Assembly: GCF_040869045.1 (NCBI RefSeq)
Contig: NC_090320.1
Coordinates: forward strand, 243,970,978 to 244,034,977
DNA from: Eurosta solidaginis
Lineage: Eukaryota > Arthropoda > Insecta > Diptera > Tephritidae
DNA length: 64,000 bases
Direction: 5' to 3'
The first letter of the stretch is position 1; each line of letters begins with the position of its first letter. Under the pieces are notes generated by a model, which was given only the letters and a program-made list of their open reading frames with translations, had not been told where the DNA came from and searched no databases. Below, piece by piece: positions 25,812-37,927 of the stretch. The position numbers were made by a program, and so were the translations under genes.

Positions 25812-27360
25812 CGTATAATGCTACAAGGTGTTAATGAGAATTTTAAAAGGGAGTAGGCCTTAGTTCTATAGGTGGATGCCTTTTCGGGATATCGTTATAA
25901 AGGTGGACCAGGGGTGACTCTAGAATGTGTTTGTACAATATGGGTATCAAACGAAAGGTGTAAGTGAGTATTTTAAAAGGGCGTGCGGCTTAGTTCTATA
26001 GGTGGACGCCTTTTCGAGATATCGGCATAAAGGTGGACCAGGGGTGACTCTAGAATGCGTTTGTTCAATATGGGTATCAAACTAAAGGTGTTAATGAGTA
26101 TTTTAAAAGGGAGTGGGCCTTAGTTCTATAGGTGGACGCCTTTTCGAGATATCGGCATAAAGGCGGACCAGGAGTGACTCTAGAATTTGTTTGTACGATA
26201 TGGGTATCAAATGAAAGGTGTTAATGAGTATTTTAAAAGGGAGTGGGCCTTAGTTCTATAGATGGACGCCTTTTCGAGATATCGGCATAAAGGCGGACCA
26301 GGAGTGACTCTAGAATTTGTTTGTACGATATGGGTATCAAATGAAAGGTGTTAATGAGAATTTTAAAAGGGAGTAGGCCTTAGTTCTATAGGTGGATGCC
26401 TTTTCGGGATATCGTTATAAAGGTGGACCAGGGGTGACTCTAGAATGTGTTTGTACAATATGGGTATCAAACGAAAGGTGTAAGTGAGTATTTTAAAAGG
26501 GCGTGGGGCTTAGTTCTATAGGTGGATGCCTTTTCCAGATATCGCCATAAAGGTGGACCATGGGTGACTCTAGAATGTGTTTGTACGATATGGGTATCAA
26601 ATTAAAGGTATTAATGAGGGTTTTAAAAGGGAGTGGTGGTAGTTGTATAGGTGTGTTCGCCTTTTTGAGATATCGTCATAAAGGTGGAATAGGGGTGACT
26701 CTGGAATGCGTTTGTACAATATGGGCATCAACCGAAAGGTGTTAATGAGTATTTTAGAAGGGAGTGGGCCTTAGTTCTATAGGTGGATGCCTTTTCCAGA
26801 TATCGCCATAAAGGTGGACCATGGGTGACTCTAGAATGTGTTTGTACGATATGGGTATCAAATTAAAGGTATTAATGAGGGTTTTAAAAGGGAGTGGTGG
26901 TAGTTGTATAGGTGGTCGTCTTTTCGAGATATAGGCATAAAGGTGGACCAGGGGTGACTCTTGAAATTGTTTGTACGATATGGGTATCAAATGAAAGGTG
27001 TTAATGAGTATTTTAAAAGGGAGTGATCCTTAGTTCCATAGGTGGACGCCTTTTCGAGATATCGCCATAAAGGTGGACCAGGGGTGACTCTAGAATGCGT
27101 TTGTACAATATGGGTATCAAACGAAAGCTGTTAATGAGTATTTCAAAAGGGCGTGGCGCTTAGTTCTATAGGTGAACGCCTTTTCGAGATATCGCCATAA
27201 AGGTGGACCAGGGATGACTCTAGAATATGTTTGTATGATATCGGTATCAAATAAAAGGTATTAATGAGGCTTTTAAATGGGAGTGGTGGTAGTTGTATAT
27301 GTGAAGGCGTTTTCCAGATATCGACCAAAATGTGGACCAGGGTGACCCAGAACATCATCT
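25812..27360. repeat. 130-bp tandem repeat array, about 12 units
   Basis: TTTTAAAAGG recurs at about 25971, 26101, 26231, 26361, 26491 and 26621, an exact 130-bp spacing that continues to about 27271. Each unit carries TAGTTCTATAGGTGGACGCC, CGAGATATCGGCATAAAGG and GGGTGACTCTAGAATG. Some non-adjacent units are identical, giving higher-order structure. Confidence 0.88.
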
Positions 27361-28672
27361 GTTGGATACCGCTAATTTATTTATATATGTAATACCACGA
27401 ACAGTATTCCTGCCAAGATTTCAAGGGTTTTTTATTTCGCCCTGTAGAACTTTTTCATTTTCTTCTACTTAATATGGTAGGTGTCACACCCATTTTACAA
27501 AAATTTTTTCTAAAGTTATATTTTGCGTCAATAAACCAATCCAAATACCATGTATCATCCCTTTTTTCGTATTTGGTATAGAATTATAGCATCTTTTTCG
27601 TTTTTGGTAATTTTCGATATCGAAAAAGTGGGCGTGGTCATATTCGGATTTCGGCCATTTTTTATACCAATACAAAGTAAGTTCAAATAAGTACATGAAC
27701 TAAGTTTAGTAAAAATATATTGATTTTTGCTCAAGTTATCGTGTTAACGGCCGAGCGGAAGGAGAGACAGTCGACTGTGTATAAAAACTGGGCGTGGGGT
27801 CAACCGATTTCGCCCTTTTTCACAGAAAACAGTTACCGTCCCAGAATCTAAGCCCCTACCAAATTTCACAAGGATTGGTAAATTTTTGTTCGACTTATGG
27901 CATTAAAAGTATCCTAGACAAATTAAATGAAAAAGGGTGGACCCACGCCCATTTTGAAATTTTCTTTTATTTTTGCATTTTGTTGCACCATATCATTACT
28001 GGAGTTGAATGTTGACATAATTTACATATATACTGTAAAGATATTAAATTTTTTGTTAGAAATTGACTTAAAAAAAAAAAAAATTTTAAAAGTGGGCGTG
28101 GTCGTTCTCCGATTTTGCTAATTTTTATTAAGCCTACATATAGTGATAGGAGTAACGTTCCTGCCAAATTTAATCATTATATCTTCAACGACTGCCAAAT
28201 TACAGCTTGCAAATATTTTAAATTACCTTCTTTTAAAAGTGGGTGGTGCCACGCCCATTGTCCAAAGTTTTACTAATTTTCTATTCTGCGTCATAAGTTC
28301 AACTCACCTACCAAGTTTCATCGCTTTATCCGTCTTTGGTAATGAATTATCGCACTTTTCGGTTTTTCGACATTTTCGATATCGAAAAAGTGCACGTGGT
28401 TATAGTCCGATATTGTTCATTTTAAATAGCGATCTGAGATGAGTGCTCAGGAACCTACATACCAAATTTCATCAAGATACCTCAAAATTTACTCAAGTTA
28501 TCGTATTAACGGACGGACGGACGGACATGGCTCAATCAAATTTTTTTTCGATCCTGATGATTTTGATATATAGAAGTCTATATCTATCTCGATTCCTTTA
28601 TACCTGTACAACCAAGTGTTATCCAATCAAAGTTAATATACTCTGTGAGCTCTGCTCAACTGAGTATAATAA
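25812..28672 (-). mobile_element. CGTGGC-rich dispersed repeat with internal tandem array, left arm of inverted pair
   Basis: Minus-strand orientation: it starts at the tip TACTCAGTTGAGCAGAGCTC (28650-28670). The body contains many GGGCGTGG/CCACGCCC boxes and GATATCGAAAAAGTG, followed by the 130-bp array (25812-27360). No long ORF. A non-autonomous element family, also seen at 22111-22925, 28673-30310 and, as a relative, 44398-44910. Confidence 0.75.
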
Positions 28673-30310
28673 AAGAAATTTTGAAATCGGACGTGGCTCC
28701 GCCCTTTATAATTTTTTTTGTCTAGAATACTTTTAATGTCATAAGTCGAACAAAAATTTACCAATCCTTGTGAAATTTGGTAAGGGCATAGATTCTATGA
28801 CGATAAATATTTTCAGGAAAATTGGCGAAATCGGTTGAAGCCACGCCCAGTTTTTATACACAGTCTACCGTCTGTCCTTCCGCTCGGCCGTTAACACGAT
28901 AACTTGAGCAAAAACCGATACCCTTACTAAACTTAGTTCACGCACTTATCTGAACTCCCTTTATCTTGGTATAAAAACTGGCCGAAATCCGACTATTACC
29001 ACGCCCACTTTTTCGATAATTACGAAGAAAAAATGCCATAATTCTGTACCAAACACGAAAAAAGGAATGACACATGGTAATTGGATTGATTTATTGACGC
29101 AAAATATAACTTTAGAAAAAACTTTGTAAAATGGGTTTGACACCTACACTCAGAAAAAAATTTCCCCCGATTGAAGAAAAATGGGAATGAAATGGCACTT
29201 AGGAAATTTTTTCCTCATTCGCATGGCCAAATTTCTTCAAAATGAGGAAAATTTTTCAAATTGAGGAATTTTTCCTCATTTTGAAGAAATTTTGGCCATG
29301 CGAAGAGGAAAAAATCTCTCAAGTACCATTTCATTCAAGTTTTTTCTGAGTGTACCTACCATATTAAGTCGAAGCAAATGAAAAAGTTCTGCAGGGCGAA
29401 ATCAAAAGCCCTTGGAATCTTGGCTTGAATTAGCGGTACCGCACAGATGATGTTCGGGGTCACCCTGGTCTACATTTTGGTCGATATCTCGCAAACGCCT
29501 TCACATTAATACCTTTAGTTTGATACCCATATCGTAAAAACACATTATAGAGTCACCCCTGGTCCACCTTTATGGAGATATCTCGAAAAGGCGTCCACCT
29601 ATAGAACTAAGGCCCACTCCCTTTTAAAATACTCATTAACACCTTGCATTTGATTCCCATAACGTACAAACGCATTCTAGAGTCACCCCTGGTCCACCTT
29701 TATGGCGATATCTCGAAAAAGCGTCCACCTATAGAACTAGGGCCCACTCCCTCTTAAAATACTCATTAACACCTCTCATTTGATTCCCATATCGTACAAA
29801 CGTATTCTAGAGTCACCCCTGGTCTACCTTTATGTCGATATCTCGAAAAGGCATCCACCTATAGAACTAAGGCCTACTCCCTTTTAAAATATTCATTAAC
29901 ACCTTTCATTTGATACCCGTATCGTACAAACATATTCTAGAGCCACCCCTGGTCCACCTTTATGGCGATATCTCGAAAAGGCATCCACCTATAGAGCTAA
30001 GGTCCACCCCCTTTTAAATAATCATTAACACCTTTCATTTGATACTCATATCATACAAACACTTTCTGGAGTCACCCCTAGCCCACCTTTATGGCGATAT
30101 CCCGAAATGGCGCCCAACTATAGAACTATGGCCCACTCCTTTTAAAATACTCTTTAATACCTTCCATTTGATAGTCATGTCATACAAACACATTCCAGGG
30201 TTACCCAAGGTTCATTTTCCTACATGGTGATTTTCCCTTATTTTGTCTCCAAAGCTCTCAGCTAAGTATATAGTGTTCGGTTACACCCGAACTTAGCCTT
30301 CCTTACTTGT
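28673..30310 (+). mobile_element. Right arm of inverted pair, 5'-truncated copy
   Basis: Starts abruptly inside the body (AAATTTTGAAATCGGACGTG), runs through the body, then about six 130-bp units in opposite orientation, and ends at the family terminus GTTCGGTTACACCCGAACTT ... CTTACTTGTT (about 30268-30310). With 25812-28672 it forms a roughly 4.5-kb head-to-head repeat. Confidence 0.75.
29146..29353. mobile_element. Palindromic MITE, 208 bp, nested
   Basis: Perfect 14-bp TIR ACACTCAGAAAAAA / TTTTTTCTGAGTGT, flanked by a 4-bp ACCT duplication (29142-29145, 29354-29357). The other arm (27480 region) gives the uninterrupted host sequence. The interior is itself a hairpin (CTTCAAAATGAGGAAAA with TTTCCTCATTTTGAAG). 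Confidence 0.8.
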
Positions 30311-30790
30311 TGTTATATTAACTTGTACACTTAAACTTGATTTTAAAGAGTTCACTCTGTCAATATCAACAACTTCTGAAATGGGGCAAAGCTTTAAATA
30401 CAATGCCTACACAAGATAAATTAAATTATCTGGCGTTGCTGTTGTTTCAACCGCAAAAACAATCTGTGAAGGTTTATGAAAGTGTTTTGGATATGGACAG
30501 TCTTTTACCGGATATGAATCCGATATGCTACGGTACTAGCGCATTCTGGTACTAGCGCCACTGCCGTTTAAAGGATTTTTGTAATATCTTACCTGCGGCT
30601 TTGTTGGTTTTTGTCGGTTCTTACGATAGGCATTCGTTTCCGTGTCAATTTTTTAAGGCCCTTAACTCGTTGCGGCTAAACTATCCTCCAAAAAGGGCCA
30701 TAAAATGCTGAGGCACTTAAGAATTAAGAGGTTTCCGTCTATTGTTCATAAAGCTTGTAAAATACTACAGACCTAATTTTATTCTTCTTC
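30311..30790. other. Spacer with a short CAA-retroposon-like piece
   Basis: 30490-30550 (CAGTCTTTTACCGGATATGA) resembles the retroposon internal region; otherwise nothing recognised. Confidence 0.35.
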
Positions 30791-31045
30791 TTATACCGAT
30801 GAGGAGACGTCCTGAAGGTTTTTGGGAAGTATTATCCAACTTCATGGTCCTTTGCCTGATATTGATCCGGACAGTAGCACCATTAAGGTACAAGCCCGAC
30901 TATCACGGGAACGATTTAAATGACTACATTGACTCTTCTATTTCATCCACGCCACAGGTAGGTTAGGTTGCCAATGGAAGTTATGAATTGCGCTGACAAC
31001 TCCTTGAAAACGTTGCGCTACACAGCCACTTGAAGGCCTCAAATT
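30791..31045 (-). mobile_element. CAA-tailed retroposon, partial copy
   Basis: Carries TAGCACCATTAAGGTACAAG, CACGGGAACGATTTAAATGA and GCGCTGACAACTCCTTG in the same order and orientation as 3005-3424. Both ends are missing. Confidence 0.65.
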
Positions 31046-31752
31046 TGAGGGTTGCAATCATCCCAATATGTTTATGTGAAGCGTTCCTCAACTGAATCTT
31101 CGGAGGCATCCGGTGAGAGCAAATGAGGCATTTAATTATTTCCAACTGGAGGATAGCATCTGAGAACCGTCCACGTCCTCTTACATCAATAATACTACCC
31201 CTCTTCTCTCTCTCGACAACAAGCCCTTAATCAGAGCCCAAAAGAGAAACGAATGGGGTGATTTCCCTCCACATCTATCTTCACGTATGTAGTAACCAGA
31301 ATGGCAATGTGTGCAGTGGTTTATACTCGAAAGAACTTTCGCTGTAAAAGGCTGATGAGCCATTGCAACGTATTTCAGGCGGAACTAATTGCTAGAAAAA
31401 ATGCTGGCATAAATTAGAACCGAACTAGGTTATGTTATTCGTCTCTTCTGATGTTCACTGAATAAAGCATTCAGGCGCACTGTCTGCTGATACGAGTACA
31501 CAGAGAAGGCATGCATATCCCTACTATCTTTAGCCTGACAAATTTTTTCAACCCTCAGTTTCAGAGTGAGAGCGAGAATACTTGCAACACTCCCGATTAC
31601 TTCTAAATTAATATGCCTCCCAGACTCAGCGCCTGCGTTTTAATTTTAAGCAAATATTAGACGGAAAACAACAGATATACTTAAATTGGATAGAAGGGGA
31701 ATAACTCGATTAACTACAGCATTTACTAGGTATTGGACTATTGGTACCTACA
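31046..31752. other. Possible LINE RNase H relic
   Basis: Around 31365-31400 one plus frame reads CNVFQAELIARKNAG, like the RNase H segment of some LINEs, but the surrounding frames are broken. No other feature. Confidence 0.3.
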
Positions 31753-32190
31753 TTAGGGTGGGTCGATTTGAATGGAAGAAAGTTAACCGATATCGCGCCA
31801 TCGATTTTTCGATAGGATTTGGGCTCAGGAAAAAAGTTCCACTACGCATACCCAAAAATAATAATTTTCGAGCTTGCGAAATTTCATTTTTTTGACTTTT
31901 TTGTCGACTTTGATTTTTAAGGTTTTTTTCATGTTATCGACAACGTTTTTAGCGGACATTTTTGGGTCGGACAGGGTATACATGAAAATTTTACAATCAA
32001 ATGAAAATTTTTTAGCAGGTCATGAAAAAAACCTTAAAAATCAAAGTCGAAAAAAAGTAAAAAAAAAATTAAATTTCGCACGCTCGAAAATTATTCTTTT
32101 GGGTAGGCGTTTTGGAACTTTTTTTCCTGAGCCCAAATTCTATCGAAAAATCGATGGCGTGGTATCGGTTAATAAATCGACGCATTCTAA
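31753..32190. mobile_element. Long-hairpin MITE family, copy with long centre
   Basis: The left tip is TTAGGGTGGGTCGATTTGAA and the right end CGACGCATTCTAA. Both arms carry CCATCGATTTTTCGATAGGA and CTACGCATACCCAAAAA (or its complement), and the centre has GGACATTTTTGGGTCGGACA. Confidence 0.78.
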
Positions 32191-32628
32191 CATGCATATG
32201 CTGCATAAGCAATTTGCCGAGGTATAAGAGATAATGGAGCTTTTCTTGAGACACTAGGCTAAAAAGCTTAGGAGATTTTCAAGTATCTACATCTATGTAC
32301 ATACATAAGTATAGTGTGGAAGCTTATAAATATTCGTCAACATAGGGATAGAATCCCTAGTACGGTTTGCTCGTACGATTCTTGTGTAAATTAACTGTGG
32401 CCTTATTGTAAATAGCTCCAGTTCTCGGACGCTTTTATGACAAAGTAGTGTTCGAACAGAGTTAAGTTATTTTATGCTGCAATAGGGATGAATGAAGGGA
32501 TGAAGATGTTCCCAGTCCCTGAAGTTTGAAGGTAGCCTTTGAGAAAGTTGTAAGTCTGAACTCGGAGACAAGACAACATTGAGAACCTCCAAAATAGGGA
32601 TCATATGTATATCACGCACATAAGATAG
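32191..32628. other. No feature recognised
   Basis: Mixed composition, no repeat arm or ORF I can support. Confidence 0.4.
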
Positions 32629-33130
32629 TGTAACGAATTTTGGGAAATTCCGCTTATTTGAAACTTTCTGCAAACGCTCGAATCGCTAAATTGTCGAATA
32701 AATAACTCCAATATTCAGTAATGCAAAATGGTATTTATTAGACTACTTTGAGGTACTTCACAATAACACTTATACTTCACAACTAATTGCGTGTTTAAAT
32801 CAAACTGATTAGTCATGCCTCAACTTGCACTGCTTTTATACTCTCGCTTTCCTCGTTCACCCATTACTCCTAAGGTCTAGTAATTTCGCGAACTTCATGC
32901 TTGATTACCAGCCATATACATGTATATTTGCAGTTTGTAGCCATATGCGTTTTTATATATGAGTACTACTTCGGCTGATGATTCAATGTGTTTGTGAATA
33001 TCTCTCCGCTGCCTTGTATGTATGTGTGTAAATGATGATTTATTTGTTTACGTACACAAGAGTGACAGCTTACTTTATTGTTGTTGTGCCTTTATTTACT
33101 AACAGCTTAGTGATGCTAATATTCGTCACA
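32629..33130 (+). mobile_element. Solo LTR, 502 bp
   Basis: Begins TGTAACGAATTTTGGGAAAT and ends GCTAATATTCGTCACA; the inverted tips are TGTAACGAAT / ATTCGTCACA (one mismatch). It contains CTGCTTTTATACTCTCGCTT, a plausible promoter/TATA region, and an AATAAATAACTCC block. Related copies are at 41692-43225 and 47021-47534, plus the fragment at 19232-19296. No internal region lies beside any of them, and no target duplication is clear. Confidence 0.75.
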
Positions 33131-33480
33131 ATATTATGGTGAATAGATGGCTCGAAAAGACCAGGGATGATAGGAGTCAGAGTATGTAGAGCCAGAATAT
33201 CAGTACTTTTGGAATTTCGATTGCGAAATGAACAAGTATATCATTTTGCAATCGAAATTTGACGCAATAAGCCAGTGTGCTGAACAGAACCTTCAACATC
33301 GATACTCTAATGTGACCATCGCCATACTTAATGATAGTCATGTCTCCCTTAATTTCGCAATCTTGAACTGTGGGCCTGGGTTCTGGCCACAGGGGGTACT
33401 GAGCAGGCGGATAACTTAGAGAGAAATGCAGCGATTGTAAGACCAATCGGGCCTGCGCAACTTTTGTCAAGTTTTCTCCT
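33131..33480. other. Spacer with a strong short hairpin
   Basis: 33212-33230 (GAATTTCGATTGCGAAATG) pairs with 33241-33259 (TCATTTTGCAATCGAAATT) around a 10-nt loop. No gene seen. Confidence 0.45.
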
Positions 33481-33484
33481 TACA

Positions 33485-33660
33485 AATAGACGACACCCAG
33501 TTTGGAAGCAGAGGAATGGGAGACTCTTTACTGAGTTTATAGAGGCAGATGGAGCAAGACTTGACTTCCCTTGGTGCTCCTGGTTGGCGTCAGTTATCGC
33601 GAAGTAGGGATAGCTCGCGCGAGTTGTTATTAAACGGCCAGAATCGCTCACATCGATCGA
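33485..33660 (+). pseudogene. LINE C-terminal fragment
   Basis: Decayed frame with LGAPGWRQLSRSRD and LLLNGQNRS, matching the LINE tail carried in foldback element A. Earlier part frameshifted. No foldback arms flank it. Confidence 0.5.
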
Positions 33661-33749
33661 CAGCTTAACCCTAATTAATTAATTATCAATTGATTATGTT
33701 TATTATACCCGCTCTCAGATATTAATTCAAGAATTTTAAGTTATACATA

Positions 33750-34044
33750 TTAGGGTGTCGATTTGTATGGACGAAATTTAACCGATATCGCGCCATCGAT
33801 TTTTCGATAGGATTTAGGCTCAGGAAAAAAAGTTCCACTACGCATACCCAAAAAAATAATTTTCGAGCCTGCGAGTTGGATTTTTAAGGTTTTTTTTTCA
33901 AAAAAAAAAATGAAATTTCGCAGGCTAGAAAATGATTTGTTTGGGTATGCGTAATGGAACTTTTTTTCCTGAGCACAAATCCTATCGAAAAATCGATGGC
34001 GCGATATCGGCTAAATTTCGTCCATACAAATCGACCCACCCTAA
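33750..34044. mobile_element. Long-hairpin MITE family, symmetrical copy
   Basis: Both outer tips are of the TTAGGGTG..TCGATTTGTATGG type, unlike the other copies, which have one of each type. The arms share CCATCGATTTTTCGATAGGA. Confidence 0.75.
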
Positions 34045-34914
34045 TATAATATACTGAAGACTCAACAGCTACTTGCTCAAACTGGGAATATGGTCGAGTG
34101 ATGCGTAGTATTAAGTGATCTATTAGTGTACACTGTGGAAAATATTCTTCCGAACTACCCAACTGCCATGTCATGACAAGAGCTTACGAAGATCCAAATA
34201 TCCTCAAACCAAAAGATATACTAAGCTTACTACGATTTTGGGGAGTTGTTCTAACTGGGCTTGGTGTTATATATGAGATTAGGGTATGATGTACCTACGT
34301 TCGCAATGCAATCCCCACACTATCAACATATCTATCATCTAGATCCCAGCACCATAGATTTGCATTTATTTCTTTTCTCTCATGGTCAATTAAAAGTCGC
34401 GATAGAAAAATCGCATGATGGAATTTGGGGAATCTGAAATTTTCAAAGATTTGTTGCATATATACCAGGCAATCATAAGCACTAGCAGTCAACTACAAGC
34501 AACAGTAAGGACGAAGTGCCAATATTATAAGGAATGGGTAGGTATTCCAAACAAATATCAAGTGGATGTTAGAGCTGGATTCGATTCGATTTTTTGCAGA
34601 ATCGATTTTATCGATTCGATTCTCAAAAAAAATCGATTAAATCGAGCTGAGAATAGTTGATTGCTGCTCAATTGTTTACCAAGGTAGTACCGATAAACAA
34701 AGCTCGTCAGTTTCTTTCTCGTTTCGTTGACTGAGGCTCTTTGGCAACAGGATTATTTACTTGTTCCTCCCATCGGAGTGAGATTGATAGTGCATTCGAT
34801 ACCAAAATATTATGCTTTCTGTGTTTTTTTCCAGATATTCCAATTTTGTGCGCAGACATTTCTTCAGTTAGTTTTGCCTTATCTGCAATGTTAGCTTAGA
34901 AATCACAAGGAGAG
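34045..34914. other. Intergenic, no gene seen
   Basis: A cluster of ATCGATT-type words at 34570-34645; no ORF or repeat end identified. Confidence 0.4.
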
Positions 34915-35530
34915 AAATATTAGTTTCTTTATTCACGCAAATGCTAAATAACATAAGAATATTCGTAGTAAAAAATATAAAAGTTGTATTGCCCCTCTTC
35001 ATTTACCTTCATTTTAAATTAAATTCACTACGATAATTCTTTCCGACACAATTCCTCTTTAGTACGTTGGCATATGATCCTCTGTGGGTGCTCCATGGAG
35101 TACTACAGTGAAAGTACTTTGGAAAGTACTCTCACGTATGTACTCTATGGAATACTCACAAACAAAGCGAGAGTGGGATCACCTACTCCTCTCCCAGGAC
35201 ATCGCAATGTTAACTGGAGCACATTTTTTGTATGAATACAGATTAGTTTTGGAATACTCCTATACTCCCAAACGAGTATGCCTTACATTATTTATGGAGT
35301 ACTCGCGTTTTTTGAAGGGATGTATACATAAAACCAGTGCGCGGTTGCATTTTATCAGAGTTGCCATAGTAAAATTTTATTATCAGTTATTTGTATGCAA
35401 TATTTCACTTTTGGCAACTCTGTTCGATCGTCATCGTGTCGTGATCACGGTCGTTAAAAACGAGCAAAGATCGGATGATGGTGGTCCGCAAACGCATTGC
35501 AAAGGAGTATTGTTAGAGTACTCCAACCAT
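34915..35530. mobile_element. GAGTACTCC element, copy 2
   Basis: Middle block TTTCTTTATTCACGCAAATG (34923) matches 17430. The arm at 35060-35320 is the reverse complement of 16975-17215, and the right block 35322-35525 matches 17788-17993. It contains the unfilled SINE target ATTGTTAGAGTACT at 35509-35522. Confidence 0.6.
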
Positions 35531-35560
35531 AGTGTACAAGTACAAGTGTGTTGACTTCTA

Positions 35561-36648
35561 CCCTACAAGAATACTGACTATCATATGACTATCATCTGAT
35601 TTTCAGCAATGTCAACCTAACGATCAGCGCCTCATACAAACTTTCTATCACAAACTTAAGGGGACTTGCGCAAATGTGATGTAAACAACTGTGTACGTGT
35701 GAGTTGTTGTCTCCTTCTTATACACCAACATCGCCTACTGATTAAGTATATAGCCGTACTGCTCACTCTCATTCCTCTTCCTCGATCAGTGCTGACACTC
35801 TAACTATCAAAAAGTGCCATAAATGATAGTTTACTGTAGATATCAGGTTTGACTGTTATACTATCATAAATGACAATTGTTATATTCCGCCAAAACTGAA
35901 ACAATGCTTTTTGCTTTTTATTTACTTTATTTCATTACGTTTTTTATTTTATACGTGATAAAGGCATACGCGTTTCTTATTTGTTTAAAATAAATAGCTT
36001 TATAAGAATTCGACTTCAGAATGTTCAATTTAAATTCAGAAAATAACAAAACAACAGAATAGCGCTTTCCTCAAGCGGAAACACATTTAAAAATGAATCA
36101 CCACTAACCACTATTATTTTTCGCGTATCAATTTTTTGAGTGAGCCCCATACATTCCGACAGCTTTTGGTATTTTCTAATATTATTTTCGATTTTTTTTC
36201 TTTTAGCATGGAGCTTTGAAATGCTCTCTTTTTTATTTTTTAAACTTATTTTTTATATGGTTTTCGTCGGTTGAAAAGGCGGAATTTAAAAAATAACAAA
36301 ACAACCGTGATAATCATTTGATTGTCATATGACAGTCAGTAGTGACAACATGATTAAATCGGATAAACTGTTCTCGCATACATAAAATTCCGTTGAGAAT
36401 TATGTATCTGTCTCACATGCATAATGGTATCTGCTGTATGTTCTTTTGTTCTGTACCAGGTGTCCGAAGCTTTCCCAGTTTGAGTCCTTTTTCATGATTA
36501 TAGGCTGTTGTTGGGAACATGCGGACATGCGTGAGCGATCAAAGGAACATACATAAATTTAAGTATCAATGTTTACGTCATCGCAGGATCAGCATTGTCA
36601 ATTACAAGTGTGAGTGTATTAGTAAAACTATCAGCGTTTCTTGTAGGG
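35561..36648. mobile_element. 1.09-kb TIR element, complete copy
   Basis: The tips CCCTACAAGAA (35561-35571) and TTCTTGTAGGG (36638-36648) are perfect inverses, flanked by TA (35559-35560, 36649-36650). It sits inside a hAT-MITE fragment. Subterminal words GACTATCATATGACTATCAT and GTCATATGACAGTCAGTAG mirror each other. No transposase frame. TA target and size suit a Tc1/mariner-like non-autonomous element. Confidence 0.75.
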
Positions 36649-36670
36649 TATCTGACAGGCACTCGCTTAA

Positions 36671-37703
36671 CCCTACAAGAATACTGACTATCATATGACT
36701 ATCATCTGATTGTCAGCAATGTCAACCTAAAGATCAGCGCCTCATACAAACTTTCTATCACAAACTTAAGGGGACTTGCGCAAATGTGATGTAAACAACT
36801 GTGTACGTGTGAGTTTTTGTCTCCTTCTTATACACCAACATCGCCTACTGATTAAGTATATAGCCGTACTGCTAACTCTCATTCCTTTTCCTGGATCAGT
36901 GCTGACACTCTAACTATCAAAAAGTGCCATAAATGATAGTTTGCTGTAGATATCAGCTTTGACTGTTATACTATCATAAATGACAATTGTTATATTCCGC
37001 CAAAAATGAAACAATGCTTTTTCCTTTTTATTTACTTTATTTCATTACGTTTTTAATTTTGTACGTGATAAAAGCATACGCGTTACTTATTTGTTTAAAA
37101 TAAATAGAATGAGAATAGAACAGAATAGCGCTTTCCTCATGCGGAAACACATTTAAAAATGAATCACCACTAACCACTATTATTTTTCGCGTATCAATTT
37201 TGAGTGCGCCCCATACATTCCGACAGCTTTTGGTATTTTTTAATATTATTTTCGATTTTTTTTCTTTTAGCATGGAGCTTTGAATTGCTCTCTTTTTCAT
37301 TTTTTAAACTTATTTTTTATATGGTTTTCGTCGGTTGAAAATGGCGGAATTTAAAAAATAACAAAACAACCGTGATAATCATTTGATTGTCATATGACAG
37401 TCAGTAGTGACAACATGATTAAATCGGATAAACTGTTCTCGCATACATAAAATTCCGTTGAGAATTATGTATCTATCTCACATGCACAATGGTATCTGCT
37501 GTATGTTCTTTTATTCTGTACCAGGTGTCCGAAGCTTTCCTAGTTTGAGTCCTTTTTCATGATTATAGGCTGTCGTTGGGAACATGCGGACATGCGTGAG
37601 CGATCAAAGGAACATACATAAATTTGAGTATCAATGTTTACATCATCGCAGGATCAGCATTGTCAATTACAAGTGTGAGTGTATTAGTAAAACTATCAGC
37701 GTT
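36671..37703. mobile_element. 1.1-kb TIR element, second tandem copy, right end lost
   Basis: Begins CCCTACAAGAATACTGACTA and is nearly identical to 35561-36648 with small indels (copy 1 has an extra block near 35998-36050). The right tip is replaced at about 37704 by the GAGTACTCC-arm fragment. Confidence 0.75.
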
Positions 37704-37718
37704 TCAATATATGTATGC

Positions 37719-37890
37719 AATACAAACAAAGCGAGAGTGGGATCACCTACTCCTCACCCAGGACATCGCAATGTTAATTGGAGCACATTTTTTGTATGAA
37801 TACAGATTAGATTTGGAGCAGTCCTATACTCCCAAAGGATTGTTCCTTACATTATTTATAGAGAACTCGCGTTTTTTGAAGGGTAGTGGT
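37719..37890. mobile_element. GAGTACTCC element arm, fragment
   Basis: CAAACAAAGCGAGAGTGGGA through CGCGTTTTTTGAAGGG matches 35160-35320. Confidence 0.6.
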
Positions 37891-37927
37891 CATAGCACGC
37901 AAAGGAATGTGTTTAATAAGTAGGTAA

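Noticed and set aside
25812..27360. 130-bp array as centromeric satellite
   Set aside because: The same units occur, inverted, at the matching end of a second copy of a dispersed element, so they are an internal part of that element.
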